From Paludibacteraceae bacterium (lineage in GTDB: Bacteria > Bacteroidota > Bacteroidia > Bacteroidales > Paludibacteraceae): 64,000 nucleotides of DNA. Each line of letters begins with the position of its first letter. The first letter of the stretch is position 1. The notes below the pieces were generated by a model. The model ran no database searches. It had not been told where the DNA came from and saw only the letters and a list, made by a program, of their open reading frames with translations. The position numbers and the translations under genes were made by a program. The DNA lies in assembly GCA_017447875.1 (NCBI GenBank), contig JAFSMP010000015.1, positions 26,947 through 90,946 of the forward strand, written 5' to 3'. This document shows positions 9,116 through 16,380 of this stretch, one piece after another.

Positions 9116-9391
9116 TTATTTTACTTTAGTCCATTTTGTGCATTCGCTTTTATAACCTTTGATGTTCATGGAAATTGTCTTAACTCCTTTTGAGAGAGAA
9201 AGCCTTGTGCTCCATAAAGAAACTCGTTTCGCGATTTGCCCATCTGCTATGCGAGCATCACCATTATACTCCCATAAGATATTGAGATACGAAAGGGTAT
9301 AAGCACAAGCATAAACCAAAATGAAATCGTGAGAATCAAATTCATCTTTCATCATAGAAACAATTTGTCGAGCTTCATCTATAGTAATCAT
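9116..9391 (-). CDS. Unknown small protein, 91 residues
   Basis: Not recognised. The product is hydrophilic, starts MITIDEARQIVSMMKDEF and has no signal peptide or membrane segment. The N-terminal half looks helical, the C-terminal half mixed. It precedes the 370-residue secreted protein by 9 bp on the same strand and shares its AT-rich composition. Coding potential is supported only by position and plausible codon use, so this call is moderate. Confidence 0.5.
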   Translation of the reverse strand: MITIDEARQIVSMMKDEFDSHDFILVYACAYTLSYLNILWEYNGDARIADGQIAKRVSLWSTRLSLSKGVKTISMNIKGYKSECTKWTKVK

Positions 9392-9492
9392 AGGTAGATT
9401 TTTTAATTCATGGTTATTAATTTTCGTTATACTAGAAGCGTTTATAATTTCACGTGTGATACCAAATTAGTATCATAGAACTAATTTTGCTG

Positions 9493-9534
9493 CGCAACGC
9501 TTTGCGCTTGGTTGATCGGTCAAGTTTGACCGAT
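9493..9534. other. Two adjacent inverted repeats downstream of tRNA-Ala
   Basis: GCGCAA/TTGCGC at 9493-9508 and ATCGGTCA/TGACCGAT at 9515-9534 form two hairpins just after the tRNA 3' end (minus strand). A T-rich run lies on the plus-strand side. They may end tRNA transcription. The first hairpin sequence recurs, inverted, near 55970. Confidence 0.45.
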
Positions 9535-9546
9535 AGATTGTTTTTG

Positions 9547-9620
9547 TGGAGTATAGCGGACTCGAACCGCTCACCTCAACACTGCCAGTGTTGCGCTCTA
9601 GCCAGATGAGCTAATACCCC
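9547..9620 (-). tRNA. tRNA-Ala, anticodon GGC
   Basis: Folding of the minus strand by eye gives a full cloverleaf of 74 nt: acceptor GGGGTAT with ATACTCC (one G-T pair), D stem GCTC/GAGC, anticodon stem CAACA/TGTTG with loop CTGGCAG (anticodon GGC, reading GCC and GCU alanine codons), T stem AGCGG/CCGCT with loop TTCGAGT, and discriminator A. No CCA is encoded. The 5' end lies 2 bp from the stop codon of the kinase-like gene upstream, so the tRNA may be processed from a shared transcript. Confidence 0.93.
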
Positions 9621-9622
9621 GA

Positions 9623-10630
9623 TTATTTCTTAATAAACTTAACGATACAATCGATACAAATTGGTTTGCCGGATTGCGGGTCGATGAAGACGTTCGCAGG
9701 GTGCATGTCTTCAAGGTGCAGGCGTTCGCTGATATAGTTTACTCCGTTACCGTCACCATTGTCATGGAAGCCCTTCGAGCCTACCATCTCGTCTATCTCT
9801 ACTTTAGTAGCGAGTCGTTGGCAGTCAATATAAGGCTGTGTGAGGATGATTCTGAACAATCCGTCTGAATCACGAGTGAAGCCAATAGTAGTCATCTGCG
9901 TTTCCGGGAACAAGGCATTGTGGAGCACGATAGCTTCCAATGCTTTGTCCAACGTGGAGTAGATAGACGTGCGCTCTTTGATGACAGACGTATCTCCTGC
10001 CTTGTAATACACTTTGGCTTCCGCTCCTTTGGCAATCATAGGTCCATAGACGGACGTGAAAACCTTCTCGGGATTCGAGAACCATATACCTTTAGCACGA
10101 GCCCATTGTTCAACAGCCTCCTCTTGTTTGGCGTCTATTTCCCAATTTGCTGGGCTGCCTGTTTTGCTTTTAAGAGAAAAGCGACCTGGTTCAAAGCTTG
10201 TTCGCGCGTAGCCACATACGGTGTACGCCCCAATGAGCGGCGAATCTGCAAGGCAGAGGCCTGCATGCTCTTGTTGATTAAATCGATCAAGATTTGTTCT
10301 TCCATTGAGTATATCGTTTATATAGTTATCAATCAATTGGAGCGTGTGCTCCGAAAAACCGTTGTAGGTGATAGAGGTGTTGATTTGTTCTTGGCGCGTA
10401 GGCCACATGTCATCACTCATTTCTATTCGATCGGTTGAGTTCCATTCGGCTTCCCCGAAGAGCACTTCATTAACAACCTCAATTATCTCCTCGTCTGTCC
10501 ATCCAAGACCTGAACGTCTAAACTCCTCCAATAACTGCGGAGCCCAGCGCGGATCAATCAGCTCTGTCCAGCCTCTGTCTTCCAGATAATTGTCGGCTAC
10601 GCATATCGCTGTCGGATATTGTTCGTTCAT
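9623..10630 (-). CDS. Polyvalent-protein-type kinase domain protein
   Basis: A 335-residue cytoplasmic protein. The start is set at 10630 (MNEQYPTA); a longer frame beginning at 10681 would place its start upstream of the promoter -7 box at 10651-10658. The C-terminal half reads as a kinase fold: glycine-poor loop AKGAEAKVYY, lysine in SVIKERT, a hinge-like ILTQPYIDC, and a catalytic-loop-like HLEDMHPANVFID followed by KPICID in place of DFG. This matches the Kinase-PolyVal family, found mostly in polyvalent proteins of phages and conjugative elements. The N-terminal 190 residues are not recognised. It sits next to a tRNA gene, a common integration site, so it may be a remnant of a mobile element; no integrase is visible. 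Confidence 0.6.
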   Translation of the reverse strand: MNEQYPTAICVADNYLEDRGWTELIDPRWAPQLLEEFRRSGLGWTDEEIIEVVNEVLFGEAEWNSTDRIEMSDDMWPTRQEQINTSITYNGFSEHTLQLIDNYINDILNGRTNLDRFNQQEHAGLCLADSPLIGAYTVCGYARTSFEPGRFSLKSKTGSPANWEIDAKQEEAVEQWARAKGIWFSNPEKVFTSVYGPMIAKGAEAKVYYKAGDTSVIKERTSIYSTLDKALEAIVLHNALFPETQMTTIGFTRDSDGLFRIILTQPYIDCQRLATKVEIDEMVGSKGFHDNGDGNGVNYISERLHLEDMHPANVFIDPQSGKPICIDCIVKFIKK

Positions 10631-10650
10631 GTCTTTGCAACTTTTGGCTG

Positions 10651-10681
10651 CAAAGGTACTAAAAAAAAATGATATATGCAA
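10651..10681 (-). promoter_or_regulatory. Promoter of the kinase-like gene
   Basis: Minus strand: TTG at 10681-10679, A/T-rich spacer of 20 nt, then TACCTTTG at 10658-10651 (TAnnTTTG). This decides the start at 10630. A CTTTGCA/TGCAAAG inverted repeat spans the presumed transcription start. Confidence 0.7.
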
Positions 10682-10729
10682 GAAAAAAACGAGGAAATAT
10701 CATTTTTATCACAAAACGGAGGGCAGAAA

Positions 10730-10761
10730 TTTGCATATGTTAAAATTTTGTTGTATATTTG
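10730..10761 (+). promoter_or_regulatory. Promoter of the 118-residue gene
   Basis: TTTG at 10730-10733, 20 nt, TATATTTG at 10754-10761, an exact match to the Bacteroidota consensus, 40 bp before the ATG. It is divergent from the kinase promoter. Confidence 0.75.
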
Positions 10762-10801
10762 CACAGAATTTGAAAAGTGAAATAAAAACCGATAGAGAAC
10801 T

Positions 10802-11158
10802 ATGAAAGTACAATGGACGAGTTTGGCAGATGAGGTGCGGGGACATGTGGATCAAAGACATTACGCACGGAGGATTCCCGGAAATGGGGAATGGGCAGCT
10901 GTGTGTGAAAAGCCGGAGCTGAGCAAGAAAACCAAGAAAAAGAAAGCAAGTCTGCCGCATGTAAAGGAGTTTGGCGCGCTGATTGCGACATGCAAGGAGA
11001 TTCTCCATGACCCGGAGCGCAGGGCGGCATGGCAAGCCAAATATGATGAGGCAAAGCGGAAAGCACGCAAATATAACAAGCCGATTCAAGGGCGACTGTG
11101 CGATTATGTGCGGCACGAGGTGAGCGTAGCACTCAAAAAGGGTGAGGAAATCGCTTAA
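10802..11158 (+). CDS. Unknown basic protein, 118 residues
   Basis: Not recognised. A basic, helix-rich soluble protein with a lysine cluster (SKKTKKKKA, about residues 40-48) and a helical stretch HDPERRAAWQAKYDEAKRKA that recalls the end of a J-like or DNA-binding helix, without an HPD motif. It has its own consensus promoter and is expressed divergently from the kinase-like gene. The charge pattern suggests nucleic-acid binding, but this is inference only. Confidence 0.6.
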   Translation: MKVQWTSLADEVRGHVDQRHYARRIPGNGEWAAVCEKPELSKKTKKKKASLPHVKEFGALIATCKEILHDPERRAAWQAKYDEAKRKARKYNKPIQGRLCDYVRHEVSVALKKGEEIA

Positions 11159-11225
11159 TTCTCAGGTTATTCTTACCTATACTATATACATTTAACGAAC
11201 GCGCGTACATACGCGCTTGTCATCA

Positions 11226-11295
11226 TTTCCACCTTATTTCCACCTTGTCACAATATATGCTCAATATATGCTCAATATATGCCGAATATATGCTT
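11226..11295. repeat. Period-11 tandem repeats
   Basis: Two copies of an 11-mer TTTCCACCTTR (11226-11247) are followed shortly by four copies of AATATATGCYB (11252-11295). Both have the helical-turn-like period of 11, as does a separate array at 29378-29421. Confidence 0.7.
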
Positions 11296-11344
11296 TACCC
11301 GACATCACCATAACCAAACTACAAGAATGACATAGGGTCAATAA

Positions 11345-11376
11345 AAACAGAAACGCTCGAATGAGCGCCCCTGTTT
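11345..11376. terminator. Hairpin next to the nqrF relic
   Basis: AAACAG/CTGTTT outer and CGCTC/GAGCG inner stems. Its layout resembles the hairpin downstream of the intact nqrF (49931-49965), which also begins ACAGAAAC and ends GTTTCT. Confidence 0.45.
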
Positions 11377-11391
11377 CTATTTAGATGCGGA

Positions 11392-11483
11392 TTAACCCCC
11401 GAAGTTATCGAAACGGATGTCTGCATCATCGACGCCCAGCGAGTGGAGTAGGTCGAGGACGGTCTTGGCCATCATAGAAGGAC
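11392..11483 (-). pseudogene. Relic: last 31 codons of an nqrF homologue
   Basis: The minus strand encodes MMAKTVLDLLHSLGVDDADI then RFDNFGG and a stop, identical in protein to the end of the intact NqrF at 50005. Over 85 aligned bases I count four differences, three synonymous and one Pro-to-Ser at the broken edge, plus changed codons for the last two glycines. Upstream homology stops abruptly at about 11484 and an in-frame stop lies a few codons further. The mainly synonymous changes indicate that the source gene evolved under selection before being cut, rather than this being a fresh copy that decayed here. Confidence 0.8.
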
Positions 11484-11645
11484 GCTCCGGGTTTTACTTG
11501 TGCCATTGTATTTTGCCATAAAATCACTTGATATTTAATCGTTATTTATAATAAGCTGCATGATATGCTGCATTATAAACATATACAGCAACAATATTTG
11601 GCGGTGCGCGGGGAACAGATGATAATTTAGGAAAAGACAAGACAC

Positions 11646-11674
11646 AAAAAAAGCCCACGCAATGAGCGTGAGCT
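11646..11674 (-). terminator. Terminator of the PL11-GH28-GH105/GH106 operon
   Basis: On the minus strand AGCTCACGC, a short loop and GCGTGGGCT form a GC-rich stem followed by seven T residues, about 30 bp after the stop codon at 11703. A classic intrinsic terminator. Confidence 0.85.
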
Positions 11675-11702
11675 TGTATCAGCCAACTATGATAAATGGG
11701 TT

Positions 11703-14700
11703 TTAGCGGTTTGGTTGGATCAGACGCAAGGTTACGGAATCAAGTCCGCAGGGCATGACATCCCAATTGCCGTAATAGGAGACTTTGCCTCCCTTGAGGT
11801 TGGCGATATTGGCATCTTTGAAATTGCGCCAGACGATGCCGCGGCGGTCCATCTCGGCGAGGTAGTTGGCCGCCAGCGAGGAGACCTCGATACGAAGGGA
11901 GTTCTTGCCGGGACGGAGGTACGGAGTAATGTCCAGCAGGAAGGGGGCACAGAAGAGCGTACCGGCATCGTGGCCATTGACATATACATGCGCCGACTCG
12001 CGGACTCCGGACAAGTCAAGTAATTGACGATTTGACGATTTACGATTTACGATTTTCTTGCTTAGGCGGAAGGTAGTCTCATAGGCAAACGTACCGACGG
12101 CATCGGGATAGAGTGAACTCCAATATTGAGGATCTTTGATTGATGATTTAGGATTTACGTTTTGGAAAGAACGCACGTCAACAGGGGTCACGGTCCAATT
12201 ATTTACCGTTTGGACATTTACCATATGGTCATTTAGCATAGGTGCATGCGGGAGCGGATATGTGATTTGGCAGCCATCGGGTGAGACGGTGAGGAAGCAG
12301 GATTCGCCGCTATGAAGGGAGAGGCGAACGCTGTCGTTAGTGACCGAAGGATGAATAAACGTATCCACCGCTACGGGTTGCAGGTTCGTGATAAAATAGA
12401 GCCAACCGTTATCCGTTCGGCGGCGGATAGTCTTGACACCGAGGTTTTTCATCGTCTCGGGCCGGATGGATGTGCGCGCAAGGGCGGCTTGGTAATCGCC
12501 GTCGGAGACACGTATGATTTTGGCGCCTTGTGCCTCCAACGCGGCAATACGTGCCGCAGTAGAGGGCGGCAGACGCTTGACCTCGGGCAAGACGAGTGCC
12601 GCATAGGTAACGCCCGAAGGAGCGATGAGTCTGCCCTCTGCATCGACACCGCGGATGGAGTCAATCATCCGGTCGGACACATAGTCGGGGTCATAGCCGG
12701 CGTTGTATATCTCATTGACCGCCCGGATGAAACGCGGGGCGACCTTGTCCATCTTATGGATATCAAAAAGCAGCAGCCGTCCGGGATACTCCGCCCAGAT
12801 GTCATAGACGGGCAGATAGAGCAACAGATCATTGTCGGGTGTGCCGGACTGCATCGCTTCCTGCACACGCTGCATGTACGAGAGGAACGCCGGTGCGTCG
12901 CGCCAGATGGTGTTCTGCGGGTTCATCTCCATAGCGGCGTAGAACAGATAGCCGGGCCATGCAGCGGACTGGGGCGAATAAGCCGTACCGTGGAAATAGC
13001 AACGGTTGACACCCGCCACCATCATCAGGTCGAAATCCGGCTTACATTGGCTGAACGAAGTACGGAAATGCTCGGTGAGCCAAGTGAACGTCTCCGCCGT
13101 GACAAGCGGTTTGCCATAGAAATGCGCGACGGACGCGGGGTATTTGAGCATGGAGAGATCGGAGTAGTTGGGCCGTGTGAGGGTGTCGGTACGGAGACCC
13201 TTGATCCCGAAATCCGAGAGTCCGAAGCCCTCTATCTCGGGAATATCGACTGCGGCATACATATCCAGCAGGTTCGCCGGCGAGCCATGGGACTGGTTGC
13301 GCACCTGCACGCCGTGGCTATGGCACCAGTTGACCCAGACCTCGGCAAAGTTCTCCATGAGCAGTTCGGCAAGGGTCTGCCGGTAATCCATCTTGACCTG
13401 CTCCTGCTCGTCCAGCAGTTCGGCATAATGATCTTGCAGCCGGTATCCACGCCGCCGCTCGAACTCCACCAGAAGACTGTCTGTCCAGTCGGCGCCATAG
13501 ACCTCGTAGGAGTCGTTGAAGAAGGTATGGGGGAACGGTACGCCGGAGCGGGCAAAAGCGGTATCGAACTTGGAGAGGTAAAACTCCACCGCTTCGCGTG
13601 AGAAATGATCAAGCACGAAACCCTCGCCGCCGGGTGCAGCCCGTTTGACTTTCTGGCGAGTAGGCACAATCTCAAGGCGGATAGAGTCTCCCTCACGGTG
13701 GAAGACCGCTTTCTTGGCGGCATACCGGGCGGAGATCTCCGGTCCTCCGAAAGGCCAGCCGGTGCCGTTGTTCATATCTATCTGCACGCCGAGCCGTGCA
13801 CCCTCGGTCTCGCACCAGCCGAGCATATTCATCCACCGCGGCGAGAGATAAGGGATGTCGTTCTGTTCGTTACCCTTGACGCCATAGATAGGGGTAATCT
13901 CCACCGCGCCTATACCGGCTTTGCGGAGGGTCTCCAACTGGTAAGTGATACCGGCTGAATCAACTGCCGAACCGAGCCACCACCAGCAGGTACCGGGGAG
14001 CGTTCTGTTATGGGCTGATTCGATAGACGTCTGGAGTTTCTGCACCTCCGTAGCACAGAGAAGGAAACATCCTACTCCATAGTCCTCGAAATCGGGCAAG
14101 CGGTCATAGGTGACAGGTTGTGAGTCTTTGGGCTCCTTGCCGGTACCCTGCTGGTAGCCTAACATACCATCGGGGTGGACACAGTCCCGCACCATCGCCT
14201 CCCAGGTAGCAAGGATCATCGGTTCGTATTCCGCACGCGGTAGCAGCCCGCGGTTGACACACCATGCATAGCCATAGATAAAGAGCGAGGTGCCGGTCAC
14301 TTCTTTACCTCCGAAATCGGTAGAGTCCGCGAGAGAGCAGTTCCAGAAATAATCCTGCCGCTGCAATGGACGCAGTCCTTCGAGCAGGGAGAGGAGATCG
14401 GAAACATATTCGTTGTAGTGCGGATCGGAAGGTTGCATCTCGTCGAGCACGCGGCATAACGCCGCCACTACCCATCCGTCGCCACGGGACCAGTAACAGT
14501 CTTTTCCGCCCGGAGTCTGGTATGGCGGATTGAAATCACGGTCCCGCCACCAGAGTCCGTTAGCAGGGTTTCGCAGGCCTCCGTCCTGCCTGTTACGGGT
14601 ATATTCGTACATGCGCCACGCTTTGTCGGCATAGCGGGTGTCGCCCGTTGTGCGCGATAGTTTATAGAGAGCAGGCATACCCATCTGGATTGCATCAATC

Positions 14701-15134
14701 CACCACCAGTCATCGTCCGTCGTGTCCGCCAAGAGGAGATTCGCGTGTTCGATGACATGGTCAAGCGTACCATAGCCGAGGCGGTACATGTCGATATAAG
14801 TCTGACAGCAGCAGTAGTCATCGGCATCGCGGGTGGTGATACCGTTTCGCGGCGTCCAATGATGTGCATTTGCCCATGTGAGCGTATAGTCCCTGTACTC
14901 AGGACGCGGATCGAGCTCGTAGAGCGCCATGAGTCCTTCGTAATAGACCGCGCGCGTCCAGAGGGAAGAAGGGCGTTTCTTATTGCGCACGAAAGTGACT
15001 GCCGCCGGATCGGGACAGTAGTTCATGAACCACGCGTTGACACGCGTAGCCACATCAAGTCCTTCTTCCGCCTTTACACACAAAGGCAGGATACTACTTA
15101 GAAGCAGGAAGAACAGTAAGCATGTTTTTCTCAT
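11703..15134 (-). CDS. GH105-GH106 fusion: unsaturated rhamnogalacturonyl hydrolase plus alpha-L-rhamnosidase
   Basis: An 1143-residue secreted or periplasmic enzyme with a signal peptide (to about residue 22). Residues about 25-368 are GH105: WWWIDAIQMGMP carries the expected catalytic Asp147 and WSRGDGW (215-221) is the family active-site loop. This domain removes the unsaturated galacturonyl left by PL11 or PL9 lyases. Residues about 380-1143 are GH106 alpha-L-rhamnosidase-like, with LRKAGIGAVEITPIYG, IDMNNGTGWPFGGP and FNDSYEVYG containing a probable acid residue. The two activities act in sequence on a rhamnogalacturonan end, so the fusion is logical but not one I recall as usual. The C-terminal third carries three in-frame short-repeat tracts. 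It overlaps the GH28 gene by 41 bp. Confidence 0.85.
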   Translation of the reverse strand: MRKTCLLFFLLLSSILPLCVKAEEGLDVATRVNAWFMNYCPDPAAVTFVRNKKRPSSLWTRAVYYEGLMALYELDPRPEYRDYTLTWANAHHWTPRNGITTRDADDYCCCQTYIDMYRLGYGTLDHVIEHANLLLADTTDDDWWWIDAIQMGMPALYKLSRTTGDTRYADKAWRMYEYTRNRQDGGLRNPANGLWWRDRDFNPPYQTPGGKDCYWSRGDGWVVAALCRVLDEMQPSDPHYNEYVSDLLSLLEGLRPLQRQDYFWNCSLADSTDFGGKEVTGTSLFIYGYAWCVNRGLLPRAEYEPMILATWEAMVRDCVHPDGMLGYQQGTGKEPKDSQPVTYDRLPDFEDYGVGCFLLCATEVQKLQTSIESAHNRTLPGTCWWWLGSAVDSAGITYQLETLRKAGIGAVEITPIYGVKGNEQNDIPYLSPRWMNMLGWCETEGARLGVQIDMNNGTGWPFGGPEISARYAAKKAVFHREGDSIRLEIVPTRQKVKRAAPGGEGFVLDHFSREAVEFYLSKFDTAFARSGVPFPHTFFNDSYEVYGADWTDSLLVEFERRRGYRLQDHYAELLDEQEQVKMDYRQTLAELLMENFAEVWVNWCHSHGVQVRNQSHGSPANLLDMYAAVDIPEIEGFGLSDFGIKGLRTDTLTRPNYSDLSMLKYPASVAHFYGKPLVTAETFTWLTEHFRTSFSQCKPDFDLMMVAGVNRCYFHGTAYSPQSAAWPGYLFYAAMEMNPQNTIWRDAPAFLSYMQRVQEAMQSGTPDNDLLLYLPVYDIWAEYPGRLLLFDIHKMDKVAPRFIRAVNEIYNAGYDPDYVSDRMIDSIRGVDAEGRLIAPSGVTYAALVLPEVKRLPPSTAARIAALEAQGAKIIRVSDGDYQAALARTSIRPETMKNLGVKTIRRRTDNGWLYFITNLQPVAVDTFIHPSVTNDSVRLSLHSGESCFLTVSPDGCQITYPLPHAPMLNDHMVNVQTVNNWTVTPVDVRSFQNVNPKSSIKDPQYWSSLYPDAVGTFAYETTFRLSKKIVNRKSSNRQLLDLSGVRESAHVYVNGHDAGTLFCAPFLLDITPYLRPGKNSLRIEVSSLAANYLAEMDRRGIVWRNFKDANIANLKGGKVSYYGNWDVMPCGLDSVTLRLIQPNR
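12021..12057 (-). repeat. In-frame heptamer tract in the GH106 domain (1)
   Basis: Plus-strand units ACGATTT / ACGATTT / ACGATTT / GACGATT at period 7. They encode KKIVNRKSSNRQ in the rhamnosidase domain. Confidence 0.6.
12131..12159 (-). repeat. In-frame repeat tract in the GH106 domain (2)
   Basis: Degenerate GATTTAG / GATTGAT units, encoding NVNPKSSIKD on the minus strand. Confidence 0.45.
12198..12239 (-). repeat. In-frame repeat tract in the GH106 domain (3)
   Basis: Degenerate units of the ATTTACC / TTTGGAC / CATTTAG kind with period 7, encoding MVNVQTVNNW. Confidence 0.45.
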
Positions 15135-16380
15135 ATACGAAATTGGTAAGGAGGTATTGGTCGGGTTGCTCGATGATATCGAAGTCCTTGCGCGAACAGG
15201 TCATGGTGCAGCGGCGCATGGTGATATGGTCAGCATAGGACATAGGTATGTCCTTGCGGTCTTTGAGGTCGTAGAACTGGGTCCAGGGATGGATGAAGAG
15301 GAAGTAAGCCACTTCTCCGGTAATGTCTTCGACGGTGATGTACTCATATCGTTGCGGTGTGTCGGGACGCATTTTGAGCCAAAGGAGCCGAGCGGCTTTA
15401 TTGACCTGAATACGGCGCATGAGGAGGTTGCGGTTATGCACGGATTCGGATCCGCAGGTGAGGCAGCCGTGGCAGAAACCATAGACGCAGTCCTCGATGA
15501 GGACCCTTTCGTTGGAGCCGTTGCCTTCGGATTTGGAAGGATTGTCCGCCCAAGGTCCTTTGCCACCTTTCATGGCGATTGCATCATCGTTGACTTCCAT
15601 ATAGCAGCGGCGGATGAGGATATCGTGCACCACATCCAGGTCGATAGCATCGGTGGAAGGTCCTTTGTGGGTCTTCGGTTCGGCAAGGGAGAAGATGCTG
15701 ACGCCTTGCAGACGGACGTGATGGCTGTTGTAGATATGGGTGGTCCAGAAAGCAGCGTTCTGCAGACGCACGTTCTCTATCCGGACGTTTTGGCAGTTGC
15801 TGATATAGAGAAGCCGCGGGCGTTGCTCGTCCTTGTTGGTGCATTTGGGGTTCCACTGTCTGCGAAGCCAGAAAGCACGGTGGTATCGGAGTCCGTTGCC
15901 ATCAATCGTACCGGGGCCGAGGATCGTGAAGCCGTCCAGTCCATCGGCGTTGATGAGTGCGCCGAAATAGGTGCAGGTCTCCCCTTCGATACGGGTCTTT
16001 CCTATCGGGTAATCGGCAATGTTATCCGAGCCGAGCAAGGTAGCTCCCTGCATCAAGCAGAGGTGTACACCCTGCCGGAAGTGTATGCCGCCGGTAACGA
16101 AGGTACCAGCCGGAACGACCAGCACTCCGCCGCCTTCGGCAGCAATGCGGTCGATAAGGGACTGGATGGCTTCGGTATGCAAAGTACCATCCGGAAAAAT
16201 ACCATAATCCGTCAGCCGATATTGGCGTCCGAGCGCAGAGAGCGAGACAGCTGTCGTATCCGCGAACCACGCATCCATCGGCGTTGCGTCCGGCCACAGT
16301 TCGGGTGAAGGTTGGCGTTTCTTGGCAAAGCCCGGAGCAAGAAGACTCAGGGCAAGGGTGAAGAGAAGGAATCGTTTCAT
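15094..16380 (-). CDS. GH28 polygalacturonase / rhamnogalacturonan hydrolase
   Basis: A 428-residue protein with a signal peptide (MKRFLLFTLALSLLAPGFA) and a right-handed parallel beta-helix. GH28 active-site motifs are all present: STDAID (242-247), NDD (264-266), the CHG histidine at 304 standing for the usual GHG, and a WLK near 334 in the place of RIK. The family hydrolyses internal or terminal alpha-galacturonosyl links in homogalacturonan or rhamnogalacturonan. It is translationally coupled to PL11 upstream by an ATGA overlap (16377-16380) and overlaps the GH105-GH106 gene downstream. In this operon a rhamnogalacturonan substrate is the more likely one. Confidence 0.92.
   Translation of the reverse strand: MKRFLLFTLALSLLAPGFAKKRQPSPELWPDATPMDAWFADTTAVSLSALGRQYRLTDYGIFPDGTLHTEAIQSLIDRIAAEGGGVLVVPAGTFVTGGIHFRQGVHLCLMQGATLLGSDNIADYPIGKTRIEGETCTYFGALINADGLDGFTILGPGTIDGNGLRYHRAFWLRRQWNPKCTNKDEQRPRLLYISNCQNVRIENVRLQNAAFWTTHIYNSHHVRLQGVSIFSLAEPKTHKGPSTDAIDLDVVHDILIRRCYMEVNDDAIAMKGGKGPWADNPSKSEGNGSNERVLIEDCVYGFCHGCLTCGSESVHNRNLLMRRIQVNKAARLLWLKMRPDTPQRYEYITVEDITGEVAYFLFIHPWTQFYDLKDRKDIPMSYADHITMRRCTMTCSRKDFDIIEQPDQYLLTNFVYEKNMLTVLPASK

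Larger units (their letters stand above)
11159..11702. other. Long intergenic region: period-11 repeats, nqrF relic, two hairpins
   Basis: No intact gene is seen in these 544 bp. From left to right it holds 11-bp tandem repeats (11226-11295), a hairpin (11345-11376), a relic of an nqrF 3' end (11392-11483), AT-rich unassigned sequence, and the terminator of the minus-strand lyase operon (11646-11674). Confidence 0.7.

Noticed and set aside
11250-11295. Iteron-type replication origin
   Set aside because: The AATATATGC repeats look iteron-like, but no replication protein, DnaA boxes or plasmid genes are nearby and the same period-11 repeats occur elsewhere.
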